From NCBI GenBank assembly GCA_028023455.1, contig JAQFVV010006231.1:2623478-2687477 (forward strand): 64,000 nt of DNA. The letters are read 5' to 3'. The stretch's first letter is position 1, and each line of letters opens with the position of its first letter. The stretch comes from Epiperipatus broadwayi (lineage: Eukaryota > Onychophora > Udeonychophora > Euonychophora > Peripatidae). Under the pieces are notes generated by a model. The model was not told where the DNA came from. It searched no databases and worked only from the letters and a program-made list of their open reading frames with translations. Of the stretch, positions 25,301-37,106 are shown piece after piece. The translations under genes were made by a program, and so were the position numbers.

Positions 25301-26739
25301 TATTTTTGATTTAAAATAAATATTTTACAAATATAGTGCATGAATAAGCTGAAAATTGCATCCCCCTCCCAAAAAATACTAAAATAAAACACAGTTGCCT
25401 TGAAGTCAAATAATCTATGAGTCAGTGATGCCCAGACATCATTGGCTTGCTTTCATATTCACATTTTAACTGTTGGGCTAATTTTGTTTGAGCTCTGTAT
25501 GATGCTTGACATCTTCAGACTTTTTCAAAAACTGATAATTTTAATTAATGATTTCTAAGCAAAAAACAATGTCTACCAGTGAACTAACATCATAGATACC
25601 TGAAAAATAGTTTTAAAAAAGTGAAAGCAATTGCAGTATCATAATAACACACCAAAACACCTCAAAATAGGTGATTTTGTAGCAATAAAAAAAGATATAT
25701 GTAGTTAGAAATTTAAATATTAAATAATAATATGATAACTGTTAATTTTAATATATCTAAAATATATTCTATATATGTTAAACTTTTTTTTATTAGAAAG
25801 CCTCTTTATAGTAAAATAATAGTATTTATGGATTATTTTTCTTTTTTCACTTTATTATAAAATGCATATTAATTTGTTTATTGATTTGTTTTCATTTTCC
25901 CCTTCACTTATTTCCAACAATATTTTACAAATTTAAAAATTAAAGATTTTATTTTGTTTCTTTTGATGAAATCAATAACAATAAGTGTTGTTGTTTTTTT
26001 TTCTATTACTAGAAGAGTGGGTTAAAACCATTAATTATGTAAATGAATTGTCAAACTGAGAAATGCAAATAGAAATATGAGTCTCAATTTTATTAATTTG
26101 CAGGTTTTTTCATAATGTTTTTTTTATTATGTATATTTTATTGTGTTTATTCAATATTAATAAAAACAGTTTAATTAAGTAAATTACAATTATTTTAAAA
26201 TAATAAAATCTGCTGGCTATAAAAATTTGAAGCTCCCCCTTCCTTCCTCTTAATATTGTCCAAATTAAAAGAGTTGTGAAAATTTAAGTTGCCAGATTAA
26301 TGATACTATACTTTTATTATAATTTAACAAAATTAAGACACTTTGAATGTATATACTAATATCAAATGAAATGCATTATAGAGATTAAAGCTTTGAATAT
26401 AACATTGGTAATATGAATTAGAATTGTTTTTTTTTAAATTTAATTATTGTATTAAGTTATATTAAATAAATAAATTAACAAAGTTTAACTATTTTAGAAA
26501 CTATCTATTACATTAGTATTTTCTTATTAATGATTTATATTAAAAAAGAATAAATTTCAGTTGAATTATATTTTTACTTATTAGTAAAATTTGACATTAA
26601 GTGTTTGTTTATTACCATATAAATAATATCAGTGAAAGATAATTTAGATAATATATTTCTAAAAAAATATTTTGTGCTTATCATTTATGTATATTTACGT
26701 ATGTATGTATGTATGTAAATAAGAAACAAATTTTAACAG

Positions 26740-26805
26740 GAACAGTTAGAAGAATATTTATCCAATCTTCTGAGATGTCCAGTTTATCGAAATTATCATG
26801 GAACT
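26740..26805 (+). CDS. Pld: Phospholipase D, internal exon (end of PX domain)
   Basis: This is a 66-bp phase 0-0 exon, acceptor TTTTAACAG and donor GTAAGT, encoding exactly 22 residues (EQLEEYLSNLLRC, then PVYRNYHGT). The pattern LEEYL..LL..P.YRNYH is the signature of the last helix of the PLD PX domain and its exit. Joined to the previous exon it gives RRK-EQLEEYL, matching the contiguous GRRKQLEDYL of vertebrate PLD1. The exon is too short to stand out as an open reading frame; it was found from its motif and splice sites. A 20.1-kb intron precedes it and a 5.1-kb intron follows. Confidence is high because both splice sites and the phase agree with the neighbouring exons. Confidence 0.92.
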
Positions 26806-28779
26806 GTAAGTATTTTTACTATTACTTTATTAAAAGAAATTTGTAATTCATATAAATTTACTTATATGAATTTTGAAAATGATTTTCATCTTTAACAATG
26901 TATATGTTTATCTATTAGACATTAAAATCCATTAATTGTCAGCTTGAAAAATCACTGGTTATCAACAGCCTTGAGAATAAAAATTAAATTATACTACATC
27001 TGGTAATCACTGATTATTCAAGATTTCAATAGATAGTATTAGAGTAAAATAAGATTAATTTTCTTTACTAAACACACTGTAAAATATATTTGTACTTTTT
27101 TAAAAAAAAAAATACAATTAATAATTTAGAATTAGTTAAATTAAAGATTATTTTGAAGGTAATCTGTTCTTTTGATGAATTTAAAAAAACAATTACAGAG
27201 GGACTTAATCTTTAAAATATAAAAAGCTTTAGTTTATATTAATTCATTTTTACTTTTCTTTAATTTTACTCTTGATTATAAGAAGTCTTTTTTATCTAAT
27301 TATTTCCCCACTCTATTGGATAGAAAATAATATAATTTTCTTTAACTTATTCTACTAAAAAAAAAGTCAGAACTTTAAAATTCTCTCTAGTAAACTCCTA
27401 TTAAATAAGGTATAAGTAGCAAGTCAAAACTTACAGGATCAACTTTGGAAGAAACTTTTCCTTTATTATCCCAACACCATAAGCAGTATGTCACTATATA
27501 AGAATTAGTTAGAATCTTGTTTTTGTAAAGTTCATTTTAAAAATAATCAAAGATTTATTGTTCAAGAGTACTGGAAGGGGCATAACTAGGCCATTTCATA
27601 ATCTGCCACTTTATTTCTGTATTAAACCTTGCTGAACATAAAGTATATTTATTTGCCCTATTTGAAAGTATGAAATATTTTATACAGATATTAAAGGAAA
27701 ATCTTTTTATGGCCAATAAATATTCTAATTGTAATTAATAATTATATTCTGTCCCAATAAGAAAAATAATCACTTTTTTAAAAAAAAACTTTATCAGAAG
27801 TATATATATAATATTTTGAAGCAATAATCTTTCTATGTGCTATCTATATTAAATTTAATTAAACATCTTATATGGTCATCTAATTGGAAACTGTTTAATT
27901 CTAATATATATAAAAAGATGCTTTACATTGAAAGTCTGTCATAATAATTGTTGAAGTTTATTACTATATTATTTATTATTTATCTATATACTTATGAAAT
28001 ATTATTTTTACATTTTATTATAGTTTAAATATTTTTAATATATATATTATTTAGCCTATTTGTTCTCTTTGACCATAAATCCTCTTGAAAAAATCAATTT
28101 TTTATTATATCCTGGGAATTATTAATATTTATATTTTTTTAATTAATTAATTAAAACTGAATTATTTGGATATTGTGATTTAACCATTTGGTTTGACAAA
28201 TTTATTTGATGCAAAAAAATAGTTTTGCTTCAAATATCTAAAAGTCATTTTCAACATTTTTCTCTGAAGTGTTCGTTCATAGATAGACAACAACATTAAC
28301 TATTAATAATTTAGGGCAGTTATTGGCAACTAATTGCATATTTAAATATTAATTATATTAATTGTTTCTGAACATTAAGAATTGTTTCAAAAAGCTTAGC
28401 ACGTCATAAAATTTTGCTTTCCTAAAAAGATTTTTATAGTTTTTTTTTTTTCCAATGTCAAATACTTTGACCAAGAAGCGAACTAATGAATCTTCAGTTT
28501 ATTTTTTAAAAAAAGATTTACTTAAAGAATGTTCAACACTTGTACTTCTAAGTCTTTTTATGACTATTAAAATTCGGGCATAAAATTTAATTAAAGTTTT
28601 TCTTGAAAAGTTTTATACTTTGTGATAATAATTTAAAATATTGGGATAATTTCAAGATTGGGTCCTAGAGATCAAACTTTTAAACAGATCTTTATATATA
28701 TATAAAACCAAATTGTGGATTTGCAGTACTTCTTCACTTCCTTTCAGGTCTCTTACTCTGTACTTCTGATATTGTTTTA

Positions 28780-29540
28780 TGAATTATTAATCCTAGGGCA
28801 GCTATAAATTCTATCTTCCAATCATCTGAAGGTATCCAATTTGGCTGGAAATTATAATTATTTGTTGTACTAATACTATTGATATTATTAATAATAGTAA
28901 TATTATTGGCAATACTTCCAGGTGATGATGGAGAAGGAGTAGTTGGTGAAGGTTTATCAGAACTAATTGATCATTTCAAGACAACTATTTGGGGAGCAAT
29001 ACAATTTTTCCTAGAAATAAATGCTGGAGATTTATTTTGTGTCTGTAATATTGATGGCCTAATCTGAGGATGAGAATATTGTGGAAGACATATAGATAAT
29101 GCAGATAATTCTGCAGACCTAGAAGTTGTCTCAAGTACTAGTAGAAGTGATTGTTCTGATTATTATTATTGTTCTTGAGGGAAAGATTTTTAGGCAAAGG
29201 AATGGCCACATTTGAAGTATTAATGGGAATTATGACTTTATGATTGGCTTTAAGAGGGGCTGTAGTAGGGTTCTGAATCTGTAGTTGGAACTTTTGGAGA
29301 ACCTTGTCCACCTTGTTGTTTTGTAACTATTTCTTTTCTTAATTGTGTTACCACTTGTTTCTGTTTTTCATTAAATGACCTTCTTTCTGCTTGGATCGGT
29401 CTGCATTTTGGTCACCATAATATGATGACTTGTATCATGACTTTGAGCTTCAGATTAATCATATGCATATCCATTACTAACTCACTGGCTTATCCTCAAC
29501 TCCTGGAGAATTTCAGTTTCAATTTTTTGGCAATTTTACT
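28780..29540 (-). pseudogene. Stop-interrupted coding-like relic, possible retropseudogene
   Basis: This 760-bp patch is less AT-biased than its surroundings. The minus strand reads as protein-like text in shifting frames: KIETEILQELRISQ, AQSHDTSHH, CRPIQAERRSFNEKQKQVV, TKQQGGQGSPKVPTTDSE, SDKPSPTTPSPSSPGS, an Asn/Ile/Ser-rich run, then NWIPSDDWKIEFIAALG. The Q/S/P/T/N-rich composition resembles a disordered region of a host protein. There are several stops and apparent frameshifts, no splice structure is evident, and no poly(A) or target duplication was identified. I do not recognise the parent gene. It could also be a decayed element ORF. Confidence 0.35.
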
Positions 29541-29610
29541 AAAGTAATTTGGCTGAATATATATATACTAAACAAATGATGAAGATATGTGCAAGAGATT
29601 GTGATCTGGG

Positions 29611-29653
29611 CCAATTGATGAATACTGGTTAAGCACAAAATGCATATCTCAGG
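29611..29653 (+). ncRNA. Hammerhead ribozyme-like motif, copy C (degenerate)
   Basis: The order is CCAA, TTGATGA (C3 changed to T), a 15-nt hairpin with ACTGGTT, AAAA in place of GAAA, then TGCATATC. That last segment forms the same minimal stem III, AU-GCAU-AU, followed by a C17 cut site. Stem I pairing is weak (CCAA against TCAGG). Downstream sequence matches the flank of the copy at 22287. It is probably an inactive relic but useful for reconstructing the family consensus. Confidence 0.5.
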
Positions 29654-30869
29654 AATTATTTATCTTTTTCACTTATCTTTGATCATATGTTTCAGTAATG
29701 AATAATGGAATAGAAGTTTAAAAAAAAAACAAATATGAAGTTAAGTGTAATTATCTAAAAAATAATGTGTATATGCAGTTAAAATTGTAACATGTGTTAT
29801 ATGGTTACTTGAATAAATATATTCATAATGTATCTATAATGTGGGAGGTTGATCTGACTACTGGGCTGATGGATGGTAGGATTGAACTAAATGTGAATGA
29901 TTAACTCATAAAATCAAACTTACAAAGCATATTATCAGGCAATGATTGAATATCCCTCCACAATGTATTAAAAGTGGATAGAAACTTGTCTTCATCTTCC
30001 CTGAAAGTAGTATAGTAAAGGTTCAGATGCACTGATAAAACAAATGACTTAGAAGTAATAATACCTAAAATTTGTAAATGTTTTAATCATGGTTATGTTA
30101 GATTCAAAATCAAAGACATTTTTTCGCTTTTTGGCCCAGATGTCTTTCATTCGTGGTAGTTAGTCACTAAATTGAAAATTGGAGTTCATTTATTAATTTA
30201 CACATTAACCATTTGTTATTATTGTTTTGTTTTGACTAAGGCTTGTTTTTATTTTTATTTTAAATAAGAGAGAGAGAGAGAGAAAAGATGAAACTATAAG
30301 TTGAAAAATTATTTTGAAAGTAAAAGATGAGAAAGAGTAATTGTTTTTTCGGGAAGGTAGAAAAAAATTTTAATAACCATTACCCTAAAGTATATATAAA
30401 AACATATACTGCAGAATTTTAACATAATAATTTTTTAATGGCTTTCTTTTAATTATTGTATATTGTAATATTTGAAGCTAAATAGAAAATTCGTTAAATA
30501 AATCAACATACTTAAATTTAATTATTTTATTTTTGATCTAAAGTTGGAAAAATAATTTAATCTGTACTTTTTATAATTAATGTTATAGGTTAATTACACA
30601 ATCTGTTTAAACAAAATCTGTTGTTTTATTTACTAGGAAATTAATTTTTTATTTTTAATAAAATAAATAATTGCTTTTGAAACCATCTTTTAAACAGAAG
30701 CTCTGAAGTTTCATTATATAAATAAAATAGAAATAATATTAAACAAAATGGAACTTACTTCAGTAATCAATATTATTTTTGATTAGATTATAATGCATAA
30801 TGTTTGCTTAAAACTAAGAAATGTATATATTTAATATTGGGCTGATTAGTACGTATTCCAAATTAAGTT

Positions 30870-30975
30870 TTTTTTCTCTCATGTGTCATAGCATCGGCCG
30901 GGAAGCGAACCCGCTAACCCGGGACAACTGCTTGTAAGGCAGCTGTGCTGACCTCTTGACCACCAACGCTTGATA
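30870..30975 (-). mobile_element. Short tRNA-derived retroelement (tRNA-only SINE)
   Basis: On the minus strand: GCGTTGGTGGTCAAGAGGTC, AGCACAGCTGCC with anticodon loop TTACAAG (anticodon TAC), CAGTTG, then GCGGGTTCGCTTCCCGGC and GATGCTATGACACATG with an oligo(A) tail seen as T-rich on the + strand. The acceptor strands can still pair with wobbles. A 16-bp flanking duplication with one mismatch (TATTCCAAATTAAGTT at 30854-30869 and its copy at 30976-30991) supports insertion by target-primed reverse transcription. It is the same family as 9480 and 52551. Confidence 0.85.
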
Positions 30976-31919
30976 TATTCCAAGTTAAGTTAATGCAAAT
31001 GTCAGGACCTACTGTGATTATAGAGTAAATATTTGTGAACTGATGGATATATAATTTTATGTGAAATAATATATTATAAACAATTGATTTAATACACCAT
31101 AAATATTTGGCTTACGAAAACATTTTCAGACTGAATTTTAGCTGAAAAAAGATAGAAAAAATATCTTGTCACCTAATTGAGAAGGAATTGTTTTCTTAAA
31201 GATTATTTGTATATCACTTGTTTACATAAGCAATTAATACATATATAAACAGAAATAGTAATATGCTTTTTTTTATCATCCAAAAATAATGAAAATTATG
31301 TTGAGAAATTGTAGCTATAAATTCTCATGTTTTTATACATCGCTCATAGTTATACATTATAATTTAAAATAATTATTCATAATTAAACTTTTGTAATTTG
31401 TTTAGGACTTTATATTGTAAAATTTACTGGAAATCACATCAATATGTTTGTATTCCAGATTACCTCAAATATATTTGCATATCTACCAAACTATGCCTGT
31501 CATAGAATTGAAATTGTTTTAAAATTAGTATGTTTTTACATATAATTAAAAATATTTAGAAGTCCAGATGATAAAACAATTAAATACTAAATATTCTGGT
31601 CATGAATTTGAATTCTGAGGTGATCGGAATTATTAGACCATAATTTTTATTTAGCTCTAACATAAAAAAATTTTTAAGATTATAATTTCTATTTTTGATA
31701 ATAAAGTTTACGTTAGCAAAACATAATTCTAATATTATTATCTTACAACTAATAACTTAATGGAGAAAATGAACCTATACGTATTCTGGTCCCAGTCAAT
31801 TGGATTGGCATACATGTAGTTGTTTCTGGCATTAATTTTTATTTTTTCTTATCTACATTAATGTTAAGACTTAACATTAAAAGTGTTTACATTATTGTGT
31901 GTACAATTCTATATTATAG

Positions 31920-32098
31920 TTGACCTTTCTAGAAGTCAGTCATTTAACATTTATTCATAATTTGGGAAAGAAACACAAAGAAGGCATTGTAAAAAAGCGC
32001 TCTGGAGGTCATCGTGTTCGAGTAGGCTGTCTTAGATGCAGTAATCTGATGTATTATTGCAAATGTTGCAGTGGAGTATTAGGCCACTGGACAACAAG
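31920..32098 (+). CDS. Pld: Phospholipase D, internal exon (PX-PH linker and start of PH domain)
   Basis: This 179-bp exon lies between an ATTATAG acceptor and a GTAAAT donor, entering in phase 0 and leaving with two bases of an Arg codon. It encodes [16 protein letters not shown], then [14 protein letters not shown], a cysteine-rich loop and a stretch ending GHWTTR. This matches the PLD1/2 order FLDISQLSFIHDLG, KGIEGMIMKRSGGHR, cysteines, then the KRW that begins the PH core. The loop has the pattern C-x2-C-x8-C-x-C-C. In vertebrate PLD1 a Cys-Cys pair in the equivalent place is palmitoylated and helps membrane targeting; a similar role here is inference. The codon split across the next intron restores R-W with the exon at 48243. 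Confidence 0.93.
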
Positions 32099-33324
32099 GT
32101 AAATCATGGCACCATTATATATTTTTATGAACTATGTATGTTTTCAGTGAAAGTCTTATTTTTTTGTATTTTTCATCTAGTTATTTTATTTTTTGTAAGT
32201 TTGAATAATCAACAGACACCAGATGCAAAAAAAACCAATATTTGATAGAGATAGTGATTTTATAGCACGATTTCATCTGATGTCCATTGATTTCTCAAGT
32301 TTACTGTACATTATTGTACAGAATAGAGATAACTGTTCTTTGATATAACCTTTTACCTATAATAGAAAGAAAAAAAAATCTTAGAATTAAGAAGTCTTAT
32401 TCTGCCATTAATGATGATATGATATTATTTGTCATGGACAACCACATATTGTTAATGATTTGTGGCTATCAGTGAATGATATTGGATTGTTCTGTATTTA
32501 TTTAAAATTAAAAAATAATTGATTTGTTAATTGTTCATGAGTTTATAAGAAGTTTGAACACTGGAAATGACAAAGTAGAGACATGTTCCATGAAACATTA
32601 GCTCTAATGTTTACTATTTTATTACTAAATCATGCAGGATGCTATAATAAAAATGAATATGGATAGAAAAGAGATAGGAACCTCATCTTATTATTATATT
32701 TCTATGTGTCTTCAGTCTTAATCACACCAACATGCTCACTGCAAATGATTTTCAGTAGCAAATTGTATTCATATTATTCTAGTTATGACATCAATTACAA
32801 GCTTGAGTTGTCAGTAAATGATAGTATTTGCTAAATCCTTATCTAGACCTGTCCTATCCATATTTTCATCTAGCAGTTGTCATGTACTCATGTTTAAAAT
32901 AAATAAGAGAAGTGGAGTTCTGTAAATAGAGTTTATTTCTGAAAAGTATCATATAAGCAAGTTTCATATGTGTTGTTTTTTTTTTATTTTAAAAGTAATG
33001 ATATAACTTCATATCTTTTTTATGTAAAGTATTTTATTGATCATTAAAAAAAAGTTTTCCCTTCTTCAATTTCTCATTATTACTGAAGTTCAGTATGACA
33101 TTTTTTTGGCTAATATACAGTTTACTCATGCATTAAAAGATTGCTTTCAGTTTTCACAAAAATTGACACCTTTCAAAATTTATTTCTCATGGTATTACAA
33201 TCAATTTTCACTTTTACTCCAATAATTCTTGTCACTCGGAATGTGGAGTTATTATTTTTTTCTTTATGAAGACAGAATAACTACTTAGTGTTTTCCTGAA
33301 GGTTTGTTATGATGGTGTTTTAGT

Positions 33325-33754
33325 TGTATTAATATGTTGGACTGTTTCCATCATCTAATATGAGTATTGAATGTCTTTAGAAAAATTTAACTTTATTTAA
33401 ATATTCCCAATACATTCAACTGTTAGTAATAGCACACAGGTTAGTATATGCACAATGTTTCAAGAGGTATTATTCTTCCCTCTTCTTCAGATGTTGCTGG
33501 TCCAGTGACAGTATTAGCATGGGAATTGAACCTGGACTTTTAGATTCTTTGCATTTTAAAGTAACACTCTAACCAACTGAGCCATCCTGCCAAAAGCAAC
33601 AATCAGTAGAAATTTCATATACTTATCTTTGAGGTTTCTTCTGATTTCTCCACTTTTTTTCTAAGAGCAAAGTTGATTAGTGGTTTCCATACAATATGTA
33701 TAGTCACACTAAGTTGACTTATGGTATTGTTTGCCATTATCATGTGAGTAGCTT
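33325..33754 (-). repeat. Left arm of a 430-bp inverted pair, tRNA-derived SINE-like unit
   Basis: On the minus strand the unit contains a tRNA-like head, GGCAGGATGGCTCAGTTGG, TTAGAGTGTTA and GTCCAGGTTCAATTCC, that is, an A box and a B box at normal spacing. It is followed by a body with CTGAAGAAGAGG...CCTCTTGAAAC and ATTGTGCATATACTAACC. About 150 bp of non-tRNA sequence precedes the head. The whole arm pairs with 36677-37106 at high identity. Confidence 0.8.
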
Positions 33755-35829
33755 TTTAAATTTTATTACTTGTACCTTCTTTAGATAGAGAAGAAAAGGT
33801 ACAAAGAAGAAAATTTAAAAAGGCTGTTCACATGTGTACCGGTTAAAGTCGTGTGTTCATTCAACAAGACCTAGAATCCAAGCAAACTATAGCAATCTAG
33901 CAATGTGTGAGATACACAGGTCTGAAACAGTACTAAATGCTAACCTATTTGCTCTTGCTCCAGGGCCTCTGACTATATGGACAATGCTTTTGAGGATACT
34001 AGCAAGCTTTAATTTCCTCCAGTCCCAGCAATGAGAACAGGGTGAGCAAAGAGACTTGGAAATCGATAATATTTAAACAATTAGCTAATGATTATCACAA
34101 AATATATTACTTAATGAGGGCATAGGTTATTCTTTAATAGATTAATAATCAGATACTTAATATCATTCAAGGCAACTTTAAATAAAGGGAATTAATTAGT
34201 AATACCAATAAAATCTTTAATTGAATTTGAAATAATTTAACTTAACTTAAACAGTCATACGAGAGATTCGGGCAATGAATAACAAATGCGAGAATATAGA
34301 AAATAATATAATATAAATTTATTGAACAATTAAATATGGTAATTACAAAATAGCTGTCTAGAATGTCTAGGCAATGGTAGTTACAACTTTGATTGTGGTT
34401 TGATTTGTAATCACGCACTTTAGAGATGAGTCAATAAATCATAACATTTATATAAATACATAGTGTTACTACATGCAGTTAGTTAGTACAATTATTACAT
34501 ATCAGAACAAGGGTCATTCATGCAGTTGCTCAGATATTGTGGTACAGTTAATATGCCAAGAATCAATAAATCAATTAGGTAACCAATAATACCTTGTAAC
34601 TTAACTCTCATTTAATATATTATAGATTCATATCAATAAATTGTATTGGTCATTACATATATATGAATAAGAATTTGGTTAGTGTGATTTGACAAATGTG
34701 TGTGTGGGAGCAAAACTATTCAGCTTAAAAGAAGCTGTAATGCATAATCTGACTTAAAAATTAAAATGAATGGATGACGAACAACATGCAATTACGACTA
34801 ATAAAGAGCATTGCAGGTGATTAGAAAACTTAATAATAATAATAAGGTGGTATTACATTATCACCTACAATCGTATCTAGAGGAGCGATCATTTAAGACG
34901 ATCTTGAGTGGCTTTATCATATTGGTACGAAAAGGAGTATGCCTGCACGATGGCCAAGGTCATATCTAAGAGTAATGGCATCAGTGAAGTGTTGCGACAG
35001 TTCATCCATATGTTTCCCATACACTGATTCATTGGGGGGGGGGGTGCCTGGAGAAGATCCCGAGTAGGAAAATACATCTACTTTTAGAGGGATAATGAAT
35101 TGTGGGATTGGTCATTCCGAAGATCCCAAAATAATGACAAAGCAGGAAAATTATAAATAACGATTGCAATGATACACTTATAACGCCCAAAACATGTAAA
35201 TAGTTCATGTCACCAACGACCACGATAAATTAATAAACACCTTATAAGATGCTCTCCTGTGCAATGGAATGCTTAAATGCAAATCATCCCGGGCAGTTAA
35301 CTAACGATCAATAAACGCACATAAAGGAGGTCAGAGTTAAAACTAAAAGGGATAAATTGCTCTCTCCCACCCCTCAGAAATATCTCCATGTTTCTACCAG
35401 CAGTCATTGCACAGATAACTGTGATTACTTACAAAATAACAGCTTTCACGTTACAATTATTAAAATAAAATTAGAAATTACATATTAAATTCACTGCTGG
35501 TGAGATGTACTTAGTTAAAATGATAACTTTTAATAATGAGGATTAAATTTTTATAGTTAGGTGTAATAATTCAATGTAAATATCAAGACCTGGTCATTTA
35601 AAGAATAACATTATTGAAAATAATTTGTATAAAACCAAGCGAGTTTATAACAACAAATTTTAAGGAAATTTATGTCTCCTTAGTTTAGCAGGAGAAATCT
35701 ATTGGGGGGGGGGGGGTAAGTTCACTCGCCAGATTGTATACTTTCTTGGCATATCAAAATGAATTAGAATAATAAAATAAGAAAAATCAATTAATTCTAA
35801 ATTGCTGCACCAAAACAGAAAATTGATAT

Positions 35830-36005
35830 AGCATTATAATAAATCGCACAGACATTATTAGCATTTACGTGACAGCTTTAAAATTAAGAAGAAAGGAAAG
35901 GCATACAATATAGTCAAAACAAAATATTATAATAAATCGCAGACATTATTAATATTTATATAATAACTTTAACATTAAGTAAGGAAGGAATGATGTACAA
36001 TATAG
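35830..36005. repeat. Imperfect tandem duplication, about 90-bp unit
   Basis: Two adjacent copies start with ATTATAATAAATCGCA and CAGACATTATTA and end near GACAATATAG-type sequence (TACAATATAGT). They differ by several substitutions and indels, so the duplication is older than that at 21696. Confidence 0.6.
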
Positions 36006-36290
36006 TTTAGAATTAGAACAATTTATTAATTCAGAGTTCATAACTGGTGGCAAGATAGATATTATCTTGGGATTGCGGATGCGATGATGTAGGTAATCGG
36101 TTGATCATGATCATGGGCTAGCTTGGGTTTGAAACAGGCATTGGTAGAGATTGAAGAGTCTTTTAAGCACACATTTTCTGGACAGTTCGCATATTAGGTT
36201 TAGGTGTTTCTAACTGGGCACAGTGAGCTAGATAAGCCTCCCAGAGCTTTGCTGCACAATGCAAACTTGCATGAATATATCTCCGATTGG

Positions 36291-36378
36291 AAAAAAAAAA
36301 AAAAAAAACAAAAAAAAAAAAAATTTTTCCTCATTCACAAAAAAAAAAAAAAAACCCCCCAAAAAAAAAAAAAAAAAA
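36291..36378. repeat. A-rich homopolymer tract with a C run
   Basis: Almost pure poly(A) stretches are broken by single C, a TTTTTCCTCATTCAC island and a run of C between two A runs. Such tracts are common at retroelement tails but are also prone to sequencing and consensus error, so exact lengths should not be trusted. Confidence 0.7.
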
Positions 36379-36676
36379 CCAGGTAAAATAATTAAGAACC
36401 TCTGGCATATGTGACCTTGAGTGTATTTTAAGAATGATACAAAGTTCCACGAATTTCAAAATAAAACTAATTGCATTACCTCACTCTTAAATATTAATTA
36501 AACTTACACAAAATGCTAGCAATAAAATTTCCCAGCTACGGCAATTTGTCTTCTAAATGACAATTTTATTTCTACATAAATTAGAAGCAATGAACTTTCA
36601 AAATTTGGATTCAAACCAGTTCTAGTGACTATATAACTGGCACTAGGTGAAGCGCAAATCTGCAGGGCAGATTTCC

Positions 36677-37106
36677 AGCTTCACATGATAATGGCAAATA
36701 ATTCCATAAGTCACTCGAGTGTGACTATATATAATGTATGGAAATCACAAATCAACTTTACTCTTAGAAAAAAGAGGAGAACTCAGGAGAAACCTTATAG
36801 ATAAGTATATGAAATTTCTACTGACTGTTGCCTTTGGCAGGATGGCTTAGTTGGTTAGAGTGTTACATTAAAATTCAATACTCAAAGAATCTAAGAGTCC
36901 AGGTTCGATTTCCCTGCTACTACTGCCATTGGTCAAGCCAGTAACCACTTGAAGAAGAAGGGCAAATAATACCTCTTGAAACATTGTGCATATACTAACC
37001 TGTTTGTTATTATTAACAGTTGAATGTATTTGAAATATTTAAATAAAGTTAAATTTTTTTAAAGACATTCATATTAGATGATGGAAATATACCAACATAT
37101 AAATAC
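36677..37106 (+). repeat. Right arm of the 430-bp inverted pair, tRNA-derived SINE-like unit
   Basis: On the + strand this copy shows GGCAGGATGGCTTAGTTGG, TTAGAGTGTTA and GTCCAGGTTCGATTTCC (A and B boxes). It continues with a CTTGAAGAAGAAGGGC...CCTCTTGAAAC segment and ends near ATTAGATGATGGAAATA. It is collinear in reverse with 33325-33754. The shared sequence extends both upstream and downstream of the tRNA-like part, so the repeated unit is larger than a simple SINE. Confidence 0.8.

Larger units (their letters stand above)
6611..26739. other. PLD intron of 20.1 kb
   Basis: The donor GTGAGT at 6611 and acceptor AACAG ending 26739 bound this intron. It contains the LTR element 8334-15467, a MITE at 20807, a tandem duplication at 21696 and a hammerhead-like motif at 22287. 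The stretches 6611-8329, 15472-20806 and 22334-26739 are AT-rich with microsatellites ((TA)n near 16567, (GA)n near 17300, homopolymers). Small patches of more even composition near 15860-16070, 16640-16900 and 17660-17830 may be unrecognised repeats, but no gene could be supported in them. Confidence 0.75.
26806..31919. other. PLD intron of 5.1 kb
   Basis: This intron lies between donor GTAAGT at 26806 and acceptor ATTATAG ending 31919. It holds a coding-like relic on the minus strand at about 28780-29540, a hammerhead-like motif at 29611 and a tRNA-type SINE at 30870. The rest, including 26806-28700 and 31000-31900, is AT-rich with no feature I can support. Confidence 0.8.
33755..36676. other. 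2.9-kb spacer between the inverted SINE arms
   Basis: The spacer is of somewhat more even composition than the surrounding intron. It includes G homopolymers at about 35034-35044 and 35704-35716, a partial tandem duplication at 35830-36005 and a long A-rich tract at 36291-36378. The open frames at 33834-34034, 34889-35077, 35029-35223 and 36204-36386 show no recognisable domain, and the last is mostly poly-lysine from poly(A). If the arms are termini of one element this would be its interior, but no transposase could be recognised. Confidence 0.45.

Noticed and set aside
36204-36386. 60-codon ORF rich in lysine
   Set aside because: The lysines come from a poly(A) tract of doubtful length.
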